Assembly (NCBI GenBank): GCA_905221605.1
Contig: CAJNDS010002324.1
Location: 455,001 to 519,000, forward strand
DNA length: 64,000 nucleotides
Direction of reading: 5' to 3'
DNA from: Symbiodinium natans
Taxonomy: Eukaryota; Sar; Dinophyceae; Suessiales; Symbiodiniaceae
The notes below the pieces were generated by a model that had not been told where the DNA came from, did not search any database, and worked only from the letters and a program-made list of their open reading frames with translations. Positions 13,201-25,982 of the stretch are shown here, one piece after another; position 1 is the stretch's first letter, and every line of letters begins with the position of its first letter. Both the position numbers and the translations under genes were made by a program.

Positions 13201-16200
13201 ATCCTGGATGCTTTTGATTCTGTTGATTTGCTTCGGTGAGTGGGCTCCGTGGATGCCCGATGCCCGATGCCCACGACCTGATGCAACGGCTGTTCACAAC
13301 CCTAACCCTAAACCCTAAACCTCCTGTCAAGCTGTCGCTGACTTCCCTGTTTGCAGGTTTTTTTTGAGTTGACAAAGCAGGTATTGGAGTTGCAACATCT
13401 GCTGGGGTCACGTAACAGCTGCTCGAGCACGAGCCGCCCACAGTAGTTGTCGTTAAAGAGTAACCCCACCCAACCCCCCCCCCCCCCCCGCGGAACACGA
13501 AACAAATTAGCGTTCAGGGTTCAGAGTTTAGGGTTTAGGATTTAAGGTTTAGGGTATAGGCTTTGGGGCTTAGGGGGTTCATCTCGTCATGTATGGGTCA
13601 GCTTGCAACGAAGGTCGGAGCCGTTGGCAATCATCACATTGGACTCCTGCGCAGTTGCATGCATGCCGCAATTCCCTACTAGACCAAAGAATAACCTAGC
13701 AAATAGAAGGGTGCCCGTTTTGGTCTGAAGGGGCTCATAATGTTTGGCAACCCTCCTTAAAAGGAGGGAGGAGGTAGAGGAGGGAGGAGGGAGGGGAGTA
13801 GGGGAGGAGGGGAGGAGGGGAGGGAGGGGGGGAGGGGGGGGAGGGGGGAGGAGGGGAGGAGGGGGGAGGAGGGGAGGAGGGGAGGAGGGGAGGAGGGGAG
13901 GAGGGGAGGAGGGGAGGAGGGGAGGAGGGGAGGAGGGAGGAGGGGGAGGAGGAGGAGGGGGAGGGGAGGGGGAGGAGGGGAGGAGGGGGAGGGGGAGGAG
14001 GGGATGGAGGAGGGAGGAGGGGAGGGGGAGGGGAGGAGGGGAGGAGGGGAGGAGGGGAGGAGGGAGGAGGGGAGGAGGGGAGGAGGGGAGGAGGGGAGGA
14101 GGGGAGGAGGGGAGGGAGGGAGGAGGGGAGGAGGGGAGGAGGGGAGGAGGGGGAGGGAGGAGGGGAGGAGGGGAGGAGGGGAGGAGGGGAGGAGGGGAGG
14201 AGGGTGGAGGGCGGTGGGCGAGTGGGGTTTAGGTTTTTTTTTGTGCAGGGTCTTTGGGTTTGGTGTTTTACGGTTTCATGGCTTTTCGGGTTTGGGAATT
14301 CGGGGTCTCGGGCTGGGTTTGTTTCGGTTTAGGGTTCTGGGAGTTCAGGGGTTCGTGTTTCGGAACTGGGGGCTTTAGCGGTATAGGGGTTTAGGGGTTC
14401 AGGTTGTCTTTTCGGTTTCGGGTTTTGTGGGTTGGGGTTCAGGGGTTCGGGTTTGTTTTTGGTGCTTTCGGAGGCGGTTCCGGAGCGGGCCGCCAGTATC
14501 AATGATTTGCGACGGAGAATAGCTTGTCAGCGGCAAGCTCCGACAAGCCGTCGTACAAAAGGGTTCTTAAGAAAGGGGGGGAAAATTCAGGGAACCTTAG
14601 GGGAGCCTCAGGGAGCAGCAGGGAGCATTCGGGAACCTTGGGTTGAAAATATACCCCCCTTGAACCGCCCCCCTTTATTTTTGAACCCTACACTTAGCTT
14701 CATGAGGATTCCCTTTAGCTGGTGCACATGATGCCAGCAAAGGCACTCTTCCATCACAACAGTTCGCGTCGTTGAAAGTTTGCGTTTGGCTTCACGTCCT
14801 CCAGTAATTAGGCTAGGGCCCAGAGTAGGCTGAGGTTCCCCCCCCGAAATGCTACAACTGACAGTGGAAGAAGTGGAAGACTGAACTCTGATCCTTGAGG
14901 TCACAGTGCATGATCCGATGGTCGTGGATGTACACCACACCTGCACGGGTTACGCGGGCAATTCGACACAGAACCCCTGCAAGTTAGGCTCCTCGGTCGG
15001 AATACTCCAGGGAAAACAGAGCCTGACCTTCATTACGGGTTTAGGGTTTGGGAGGTTTCCTGTGTTCAGAGTGAAGCAATGCAATATGGCATCCAAACCG
15101 AAGGGGGATCGCGCCGTGTCGCGCAAACATGACATGCTTTTGTGCTTCTGCAATTGCCGCTCCCTCGCCTATAGGCTTCATGAGCATGCGCCTCACACAG
15201 TGAGGAACTGTCACTACCTCTGACCCCCTTTAAAGGGCTTCCGGGTTGTACTGTTTACCTGGCCCTAAACCCTAACCCTAAACCCTAAACCCTAAACCCT
15301 AAACCCTAAACCCTAAACCCTAAACCCTAAACCGTGAGTCTTAAGAATTCGGCCTTCCAGGATCTGGCGGAAGATCTTCCCCAGCCACTCGTGGGTGGGC
15401 TGCACGCCATGCTTCACAGCCTTGTTCATGAGGTCCTGCAGAGTTTAGGGTTTAGGGTTTAGGGTTTAGGCTTTAGTGTTTAGGGTTTAGGCTTTAGGGT
15501 TTAGGGTGGTTTTGTGATGGTTCAGGGCTTCGGGGCTTTGGGAGTACAGGTTTTGGGTTCAGTTTAGGGGTTTATTGCAGGGTTCAGGATCTAGTCGCAG
15601 CGCGCCTACACCCTCCAGCCAAGGAATCCACAAACCATGTAGCATTCAGAAACCCTACATCCTAAACCCTAAAACCTACATCCTAAACCCTAAAACTAAA
15701 TCAAACAGCTATTGAGGGTCCTTCATCAGCTTCGAGGCTAAGCCCATAAAGCCCAAACCCCTAGAACCCTAACCCTTTATCAGCCCTTCAGGACTTGCAC
15801 CTCTGGCCACCCACGTCCACTCAACATCCTTGCATGAACACTCTTCCCCCCAAAAAAAACATCGAAGCTGAAGGCCCGGAACCCTGAAGTGCCGGAACCC
15901 TGAAGCCCCTAAACCCTGAAGCCCCGAAACCCAAAAGCCCCCAAAATAAACCCCAACCCGGGAAAGTCTAACGCCGGGAGCCCCGACATGAGAATTTACG
16001 AAAGATGAGGGACCCTAATACAAGTCCCAAATAGCAAGAATCCCTTATAGGAAAGAGCCCCCAATAAGGTACCCATATTTTCGTAAACTCCCAAAGCTCT
16101 CAGATCCCGCAGGGCTCTCCGTGAGATCGCCCCCGAAGTAGGGCTCAGCCACGAGGTAGACGTTCTGAGCATCCTCCGGGTTTAGGGTTTAGGGTTTAGG

Positions 16201-19200
16201 GTTTAGGGTTTAGGGTTTAGGGTTTAGGGTTTAGGGTTTAGGGTTTAGGGTTTAGGTAGGGTGTAGGGTGTAGGGTTTAGGTGTCGATTTAGGGTTTTTT
16301 TTGTGTCTAGAGGCCTTATAGGGTGTTGAAGGGTTTGGGTGTTAGGGTCTGGGGGTCTTATACTACAAGCCTTATTCTCTGAGAATTGGGGGAGTTCGGT
16401 AACCTTATAGAGCCGATCTGCAACCCTCTAGAAGATTACCTAAAGGTTACGTCCGAAATTGGCGTTTGGAGGACTTCAGGGTTCGAAGCTTTGGTCCTCA
16501 AAGATGTCCAGCACCCGCGCGATGGCGGGATGATCCAGGCATCGCAAGATGTCCACTTCCTGCCAGCATTCTGGTTTAAGGTTTAGGGCTTAGAAGCTAG
16601 TCCCAGCACCTAAACCCTAAACCCTAAACCCTAAATCCTAAACCCTAAACCCCAAAAGCTCTTTAGGATTGAAGTTGAATGAACTTTGAGGAGCCGGTCA
16701 TCCCACACCACAGAACCTCTAGCTTGGGGTTTAGGGCCTTATGGGGCGAATTTAGGGGTTTAGGGTCTAGGGTTTAGGGTTTAGGGCGGTGTTGGAGGTC
16801 TATGGATTTTCAGAGCTTGATGAACTGCCGGGTTAGGGCTTGCGAGCATAGTTTAACGACGCTTCACGGTACCTTGTGCGACTAGTACAAGTGTGTACAA
16901 GGGCAAGCATGACCTCAGGAATATATCTAGGGGTTACGGGGTCAGACTAGAATAAGGGGTAGACGGGGCAACGCTGCAAAGTGAAATTGCCCTGGGCGCG
17001 TCAGAAGGTGCCGCGGAAGGTCTTTGCACCCCTAAACCCTAAACCCAAAACCCTGAACCCTAAACCCCGAAACGGCTTACCCTTCAGGGTATACCCCTTT
17101 GCCTCCTTGAGGTCGTCCAGCGCCAGCTGCGAGCCTGCCTGCGCACATCCCTCATCGAGGGTTTAGGGGTTCTAGGGTTTAGGGTTCAAGGTTTAGGATT
17201 TCGGGTTTTAGGGGTTTAGGGTGTAGGGTTTGCAGGGTGTAAGGGTTTGGGCTTGGGGTTCAGGCGCCTAGTGCTTTCTCACGAGTTTTGGGGGCACCTA
17301 AAGTAACGCAACTTCCATAATGAACCCGAAAATTGCAGTAAGACCGACCGAAAGTCCTTTGCTTGGGTGGTGCCGGACTTTCTTATGATGGTTTAGGGTT
17401 TAGGGTTTAGGGTTTAGGGTTTAGGGTTTAGGGTTTAGGGTTTAGGGTTTAGGGTTTAGGGTTTAGGGTTTAGGGTGGTAGGTATCCAAACTTAAAGAAC
17501 TACAACTGCATGATCAAGGTGCATGCCCCACAGAATTGTTGCACCAGCAGAAGCCGGAGACTATTGCGGGTCGAATCTAACTATGACAAAGTTGAGTTAT
17601 CAAATAAACAACCCTAAAGGCTAAACCCCTTGTCAAGCAGCTGAGAAAAGGGTAGGCATCCAAAAAACTGAGAGATTAGGGCATGCAGGGCTCAGGGTTT
17701 AGAGACTTATGCCAAGGCTTGAGAGCCGAGGGTTTAGGGTTTAGGGTTTAGGGTTCAGGGTTTAGGGTCTAGGGTTGAGGATTTAGGGTTTAGGGTTTCG
17801 GGTTTAGGGTTTAGGGTGGTTTCTGAGGGCTTACGGCCCCCTCGCAGCCTTGGTGAAGAACTTCACGACGCGCTGCGGCCCCCCCGGCATCTTCTCCTGG
17901 GCCAGGTACACGGCGCCCTGTCCTGGCGGCCGTCAGAGGGGCGACTCAGAGACCCCCCTTAGCTCTACACCAGGCGGCTGCCAGTAGTTAGGGTTTAGGG
18001 TTTAGGGTTTAGGGTTTAGGGTTTAGGGTTTAGGGTTTGGGGTTTGGGGTTTGGGGTTTGGGGTTTGGGGTTTGGGGTTTGGGGTTTGGGGTTTGGGGTT
18101 TGGGGTTTAGACTCCATCTGAACACTGGACCAACATTATCTACACACAGAGCCAGAATAAAACCTTGCCGAAAACCCCCCCAAGTCAGACAATTCACTTA
18201 ACATGCATAAAACAAATGCTCCCAAGACTTGGGTACTACTTGATTGAAGACCTTATGAGGTATGGTGAGAAGTACAAGCATCCCAAGAAAGACACCCCAT
18301 GCATACACTCACCACTATCCCTAAGTTGCCCGACAGCCCACCCAAAGCCTTGAAATAAACCCTAAACCCTAAACCCTAAACCCTAAACCCTAAACCCTAA
18401 CCCTAAACCCTAAACCCTAAACCCTAAAACCCTAAAACCCGAAAACCCTAGGCTTCCCGCAAGCAACCAGCGCATACAAAACCGCGCTGCCACACGAATC
18501 CCGGGCAGACGCCACCTCCTGCTCCCAGCTTCTTCAGGAGCTCGTACTCCGACTGCAGCTCTTTCCTGTGAGGTTTCGGGTTTAGGGTTTTGAGTTTAGG
18601 GGATCATGGCTCTATGGCCAAGGCTTGGGGGGGTTCAAGCAGTATAAGTCAAGACCTAGACCCTGACAATTGCACCTTGAAACTCATAGGGTGTTGGGTT
18701 TAGGGTTTAGGGTTTAGGGTTTAGGGTTTAGGGTTTAGGGTTGTTGACCTGAGGTTTAGTGAGGGCTAAGATTTAATCAACCCACCAGAACCACCCGTAT
18801 GCTGAGGTTTTGAGAAGGCGTTTTGAGGTGGAGTTTGGGGGGTTCGAGCTGCTGTTTCCCAATGCTTCCGTTCGACAGGAGATCCCTTTTGTACTTCGAA
18901 AAGCAACCTTTCAAATTGCCCAGAACCCTCAATCCCATAAATCCTGCAACCTTCAGCCCATAAACCCTTAAACCCTTAAGCCCTTGAACCCCTCAATCCC
19001 CCGTACCCTTAAAACTGGCCCTCAACCCTAAACCCTTAACACTTAAACCCCGAAGCCCTTAACCCAAGAGGCTTTCAGAGTTACGAGGCGTCTTGAGCTT
19101 TTGCTGCCTTTTCAGAGGATGCTGATAGAGTAGAGTCCTGTTAAATAGAGTAGGATCCCGTCAAAAGGAGCCCCTACTTTGGTAAACCCCCACATGAGCT

Positions 19201-22200
19201 GATTCCGCTCTTCCACCGCCTTGGCAGCTGTGCAACGCGCACGCCAGAGCTGGGCATCATCCGCTCTCGAGCCCTGCGCGGCAAGCTGCGCGATCGCGAG
19301 AACGACTGTGAGTTTAGGGTTTAGGGTTTAGGGTTTAGGGTTTAGGGTTTAGGGTTTAGGGGTTAAGGGTTTAGGGTTTAACTGCATAGAGTCTACCGGG
19401 GTTCGGTGGGTTTCGTCATCACATGCAGGAGTCTCCTTGCCGACATGAGGGGTACTTTATTCTCGTAAACTCCATTTGGGAGTTTAGGGTTTAGGGTTTA
19501 GGGTTTAGGGATACAATTATTTTGGGGTCTATATTAGGGGGTCCCTTATTCTCGTAAGCTCCATTTGGGAGGAAAGCGAAGTCTAGCCGAAGATTGCTTA
19601 CTATGTAGGGCTCCTCTTGGGGGGAAGACACCCCTCCTGAAACATCCTTAGACAGAATCCGCGAAGCCGGAACTGGCTACCGTCCCTGCAAAAAAAGCAC
19701 ATTTAGGGTTTAGGGTTTAGGGTTTAGGGTTTAGGGTTTAGGGTTTAGGGTTTAGGGTTCAGGGTTTGGCATTCGACAAAACTTTGGAAACCAGCCGACG
19801 GCCCGGCAACCAGCACAAGCATGAAAGGCTTGAATTTCAAGGCAGCTCAACTGCATTGGGGTTTAGGGTTTAGGGTTTAGGGTTTAGGGTTTAGGGTTTA
19901 GGGTCGAAAGCCCTCCACCCTCCACCCTCAACCCTAAAAGCCAGAAAATCCAAGGCACTTCCGGAGGACGAACTTGACCAGCTGCGTGGCCTCCAGCTCA
20001 TCCAGCTCCTCAGAATCTGGGTTTAGAGGGGCTTAGGGGTTTATAGGGTTTTATAGGGTTTTATGGGGTTTTATAGGGTTTTGTAGGGTTTTGTAGGGTT
20101 TTGTAGGGTTTATAGGGTTTACAGGGTTTATAGGGTTCATAGGGGTTTAGGGTTTAGGGGTTTAAGTTTTGTAGGGCTTTGTAGGGTTTATAGGGTTTAT
20201 AGGGTTTAGAGGGTTTATGGGGTTTATGGGGTTTATAGGGTTTATAGGGTTTACAGGGTTTTTAGGGTTTATAGGGGTTTAGAGGTTTATAGGGTTTTAT
20301 AGGGTTTTAAAGGTTTTATAGGTTTTTATCGGGTTTATAGGGTTTATAGGGTTTATAGGGTTTATAGGGTTTACGGGTTTAGGGGTTTACGGGGTTACGG
20401 GGTTTAGGGGTTTAGGGGTTTAAGGCTGCAGGGTTCGGACTTACCACCCCTCCGCCTTCAACCATGCCATTTTCATGATGGTAAATATGGTAAGGTTGCA
20501 TAGTTTAGGATCCAGCTTCTGGCTTGGGGTGCAAGGCTGCTTTTGGGGTTGAGGGTCTAGGGGTGGCCCTGCACCCTGAAGCCCATACCCCAAACCCCAA
20601 AAGCCCTTAGCCCTTTAGGGTTTCGGGTTTAGGGTTAAAGGCCCCAAACCTACATCCCTGAACCCCAAGCCCCCCTCGCCCTCAAAACCCTAAACCCTAA
20701 ACCCTAAACTCTAAACGCTAAACCCTAAACCCTAAACCCTAAATCCTAAACCTTGCCTCCTCTCGTCAGGACCCCACCGGGCAAGCTGGCGCACTCCCAC
20801 AGTCAGCGACTACACCCGGAGCCCGAGCCCGGATCCCCTCCCCATAACAATAGTAGGGTTTGGGCTTAGGGTTTCTAGGTTTTAGGGTTTAGGGTTTAGG
20901 GCTCCATAACAAGAGTCCCTGTAGGGTGTAGGGTTTAGGGTTAGGGTTTAGAGTTTCGGGTTTAGGGCGCAGGGCATAGGGCTTGATATGCTACGAAGGG
21001 ACTAATATTTTGTCTTCGGTATCAGGGAGGGGATGAAAACTCGACAAGCTTGCCCAGCAGCAAGCAGCGAAGGTTTCGGGTTAAGGTTGGCTTGGGGTTT
21101 AGGGACGGGTGTTTCCGGTTTAGGGCCGGGGGGGCAGTCCGGAACGAGGACGCGGAGGGCCCAGGCAAAAAAAACACTAAACCCCATAAACACTTTCAAC
21201 CCTAAACCCTAACCCTAAACCCTGAACCCTAAACCCTAAACCCTAAACCCTAAAACCTAAAACCTCAACCCTACACCCCAGTACTAGTTTTCCTGGACTC
21301 TTCAGTCAACTCAGCAGTCGTTTGCCGCGGCGAAGCACACGGCTCCCCACACAATAGATGCAACAAATGGGAAGCCCTAAACCCTAAACCCTAAACCCTA
21401 AACCCTAAACCCTAAACCCTAAACCCTAAACCCGAAAAAGGAAACACCAAGAACATACGGGCAAGGGGCATGATACAGGAGACTTAATCACAGAGGATTT
21501 AGGGGGAGTTGTGTACCCATGCCTGCATATCCTGACTACGTAACCCTTTCTTTCCTGCGGGATCCGTTTTTGTACGGGTAGGTACATGGTCCCTGAGTAT
21601 GGGCTTAACCAGGTACCCCTTGTATACCCGTTATGTACCCTATACAAATTAAGGGCCCATACATCAGAACCCTTCAAAAAAAAGTAAGGGACCATATTCA
21701 GGGCCCATGAAACTAGCCTCAGAGTTCTCAGACGCTTCATGTTATCAACTTCAGGTCTGTCATAAACCGGCCAAAGCCCCAAACCCTAACCGTGAACCCT
21801 GAACCCTGAACCCCAAACCCTATAGCTTAACCCTATCCCCTAAGCCCTAAACGGAACCCTGAACCCCATACCCTAAACCCTAAGCCCTGAACCCTAAACC
21901 CTGCACCCCAAACCTAAATCCTGAACCCTGAACCCTAAACCCTATATATATATATATATTACCCTAAACCCTAAACCCTAAACCTTAAACCCTGTAGATT
22001 ACCCTAAACCCCGAAACCCTCATCGACTATGAGGCCGACAAGGCTCGCCATCACCGCTGAAATCGAAGCGCCAAAACATCTGCTCGACGTCGCCCAAGAT
22101 CTTTCAGCTTGGAGGTTCATGGTACTTTTTTACCAAGTACTATAACTCTACTGATACCTGCACTTACAACCATCTTAGGGCACTTAAGGGGCTTATCAGG

Positions 22201-25200
22201 TGGGTTATAAGTACAGTTCTAATTGGTTCATAAGTACCATGATCCTCCAGGGGTCCAAGAGGGCTTTAAGAGTTTACTAAACGGTTGAGGGATTAGGGTT
22301 TTGGGCTTAGGGTTTCTAATGTTTGTATAGGCTTTAGGGTTTAGGACTTGGGGCCTTGGGATTGTTGATGTCTTTAGGGTTTAGGGTTTAGGGTGGCCTT
22401 AGGGTTTAGGGTTTGGGGTGCAACGGTGGATGCCTGAATCAACAAGCGAGTGGGTAGTTTTCCTAATTTGGGTCCCCTTCGGGGTCCTTATATGTTCAGG
22501 GTGCCGTGCCATACAGGGAGCACAAAAAGGGACCCGACTACCCAAGTAGATGCCCATTACTATATCTCTATCTCCTGAAACTCCGTTGAAGGCAATCCCA
22601 CTCGCTGCGCAAGCTCTCGAAACCCCTAAATACTGGATGCCGAAGGGCTTTTGGGGGTCATAACGGCTCAAGGGTGTACAGGGGCTTGTACATGGGTTTC
22701 TTTTGGGGTTTGTAGGGCTTAAAACCCTAAACCCTAAACCCTAAACCCTAAACCCTAAACCCTAAACCCTAAACCCTAAACCCTAAACGCTAAGCCCTAA
22801 GCCCTAAACCCTAAACCCTAAACCCTAAACCCTAAACCCTAAACCCTAAACCCTAACCCTCGTATAAGTGTTCAAGGAGGTCGGGGCCTGGCCTGCTCTG
22901 GGTTCGGGAAGCCCAGGGCCATGACCATGTTGCTAAGGAAGCTCCTGGGGAGGTTTAGGGTTTAGGGCTAGGGTTTAGGGCCTAGGAGGGTTTAGGGGCT
23001 TTGGGGGTTTAGGGAAGCTTGGGGAAGTTTAGGGGGTTTAGGGAAGTTTAAGGGGGGGTTTAGGGGGGTTTAAAGGCCTAAGGGCCTTAGCGGGCTCATA
23101 GGGGGAGCTCCTGGCGGCCGGCTGGCGCATTTTCCCCTTCTCGCAGGAGTACCTCGGACTTAGGGTTTAGGGTTTAGGGTTTAGGGTCTTCACCCCTGAT
23201 ATCTCCAAAGGACACCAATACATGCCCAGGGAACCATATATACACTCAAAAGCAATCAATCATATAGACCCTTCCTCTAAGGGGATGGGGTATGGGATAT
23301 GGTCTCAGGTCATTTCTTGTCATTTTGGGAACTTCGTAGCCCAGTAACCACAGCAGAACAGGGCACCCTTTTTTGGGTGGGTTACTTTATAAGGGAACCT
23401 TGAACCAAAAAAAGGGAAAGAGGGTACCACGGGGCTACCTCGGAAATCACCTTGTGGACGAAATGAACAATAAAAGGGTTTAGGGTTCATATACCTTAAT
23501 AGGAATTACAGTAGTATAGGGTATATGACCCAAATTTTAAGGTTCATTTGGTCCCCAAGGCAGGGATCAGCATGGCTGTGCGAGTTCCCAGTTTGAGCAC
23601 TCGGGGGTCACAGCTTAACAAGTGGCAGGGTTTGCCAGTCCGCACCGGATCTTAGATCCCTCAGCCAACCCTAAACCCTAAACCCTAAACCCTAAACCCT
23701 AAACCCTAAACCCTAAACCCTAAACCCTAAACCCTAAACCCTAAACCCTAAACCCTAAACCCTAAACCCTAAACCCTACCTGGTTTTCAAACCGGGGCTT
23801 GAGGTCGAGTGGGGTTTCTTTCTAGCAAGGAGATATGAGCGCTGTAGGAGTCGTTCTCCGCATAGCTTGAGGCTGAACGCCAGTGACGCTTGAGCAAGGT
23901 GCCTGCTGTAGAGGGACCACAACACCTTCTCAAGGTTGTTCTCCTTAGTAGCCCAACGCTAAAGCCGAAAGCCTAAACCCATTTTTGGGGTTGGCTACGG
24001 TACCTTATAAGGGAAGCCCCTGAGCCCTAAACCCCCCTAAACCCAAAAAGGGTAAAAATGATACCTCTGGGGCTACCAAGGTGGCTAATTTACAAGGGAG
24101 GCCTATATCATTAAAGGCCCCTATATACTATTATGATATCTAGAATGGGGGAATTTAAGATTAGGGGGGGGGGGGGGGTAAATACTAGGGAGAGGGGAAT
24201 AAGACCCTAGACCCTAAGCCCTAAACCCTAAGCCCTAAACCCTAAGCCTTGAGCCCTAAGCCCTACAAAAGGGTAAAAAGGGGTACCACTGGGCTCCCAA
24301 GTCTCGTTCGCCAAGAGGTCTGAGAGCTTCGCCAACGCTTCCTGGGATGGCTGTTGGGCAGCCGGCGGGCTTTGCACCACGCGGTAGACCTGAGGGCAGT
24401 TTAGGGTTTATAGGGTTTAGGGTTTATAGGGTTTATGATGGGTTTATAGGGTTTATAGGGTTTAGGGTTTAGGGTTTGTAGGGTTTATAAGGGGTTCAAT
24501 GGGCTTAATGGGTTTATAGGGTTGATAGGGTTTCCAGGGTTTATAGGGTTTCTAGGGTTTAGGGTGATCAGAATTTGTTCAACTCACAGCTCCCTCCTCC
24601 AAAAAAACACACATCTGCGACTGCCGGCTGCCCTAAACCAGCTTTTCTTCATGTCGTTTATAACCCCATGAGACCTAAAACCTACAACCTACAACCTACA
24701 ACCCCACAGCCCACAGCCCTAAACCCTAAACCCTAAACCCTAAACCCTAAACCCTAAACCCTGGCCGTCACTTCCCGAACTGCCCCGATTTTGGTCCAGG
24801 TGCCACCTGCAGGTTTAATGGACCCCTGATAAATTCCCCCAAATTAAGTAGGATCCGCTGGTAATAAGGACCCAACAAGGAACCCCTAAACCCTAAACCC
24901 TAAACCCTAAACCCTAAACCCTAAACCCTAAACCCTAAACCCTAAACCTTTAACCCTAAACCCTAAACCCGAAACCCTCTAAGCCCTAAACCCTCTAAAC
25001 CCTAAACCCTAAACCCTAAACCCCAAACCCGCTTTGGAAACTCCCACCTGTGGCTGAGGGGTCGGAGGCGCGGAGACGCGCATCACTGGTGCAGCGACGA
25101 ATGAGCCCGGCATGGCCTGAGCTGCACTCGAGAATAGGGTTTAGGGTTTAGGGTTTAGGGTTTAGGGTTTAGGGTTTAGGGTTTAGGGTTTAGGGTTTAG

Positions 25201-25945
25201 AGTTTAGGGGGGCTTATAGGGCCTATAGGACGAACGCGAAACATAGGAGAGGGAGAAGGAGAGAGATGTGAATCTCACTCTGTGTGAGAGTGTGTGTGTG
25301 TGTGTGCGTCTCTGTCTCTGTCTCTCTGTGTCTCTGTGTCTCTGTGTCTCTGTGTCTCTGTGTCTCTGTGTCTCTGTGTCTCTGTGTCTCTGTGTCTCTG
25401 TGTCTCTGTGTCTCTGTGTCTCTGTGTCTCTGTGTCTCTGTGTCTCTGTGTCTATGTGTCTCTGTGTCTCTGTGTCTCTGTGTCTCTGTGTCTCTGTGTC
25501 TCTGTGTCTCTGTGTCTCTGTGTCTCTGTGTCTCTGTGTCTCTGTGTCTCTGTGTCTCTGTGTCTCTGTGTCTCTGTGTCTCTGTGTCTCTGTCTCTGTG
25601 TCTCTGTCTCTGTGTCTCTGTCTCTGTGTCTCTGTGTCTCTGTGTCTCTGTCTCTGTGTCTCTGTCTCTGTGTCTCTGTCTCTGTGTCTCTGTGACTCTG
25701 TCTCTGTGTCTCCTTCTCTGTGTCTCTGTCTCTGTGTCTCTGTCTCTGTGTCTCTGTGTCTCTGTGTCTCTGTCTCTGTGTCTCTGTCTCTCTGTCTCTG
25801 TGTCTCTGTGTCTCCGTGTCTCTGTGTCTCTGTGTCTCTGTGTCTCTGTGTCTCTGTGTCTCTGTGTCTCTGTGTGTCTGTGTGTCTGTGTCTCTGTCTC
25901 TGTCTGTGTCTGTGTCTGTGTCTGTGTCTGTGTCTGTGTCTCTGT

Positions 25946-25982
<37 letters not shown>

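Noticed and set aside
13744-14378. Gly/Arg/Glu-rich frame of 162 codons
   Set aside because: Encoded by the purine-only tandem repeat; no start context, no neighbouring coding signal.
20771-20845. Plus-strand exon after TCGTCAG|GACC
   Set aside because: The minus reading supplies the second half of an EF-hand in phase with its neighbours; the plus reading is low-complexity.
21426-21782. 118-codon minus frame
   Set aside because: Consists of palindromic dispersed repeat (GGGCCCATA type) that recurs near 27600-27770 and 42360-42470; no protein-like conservation.
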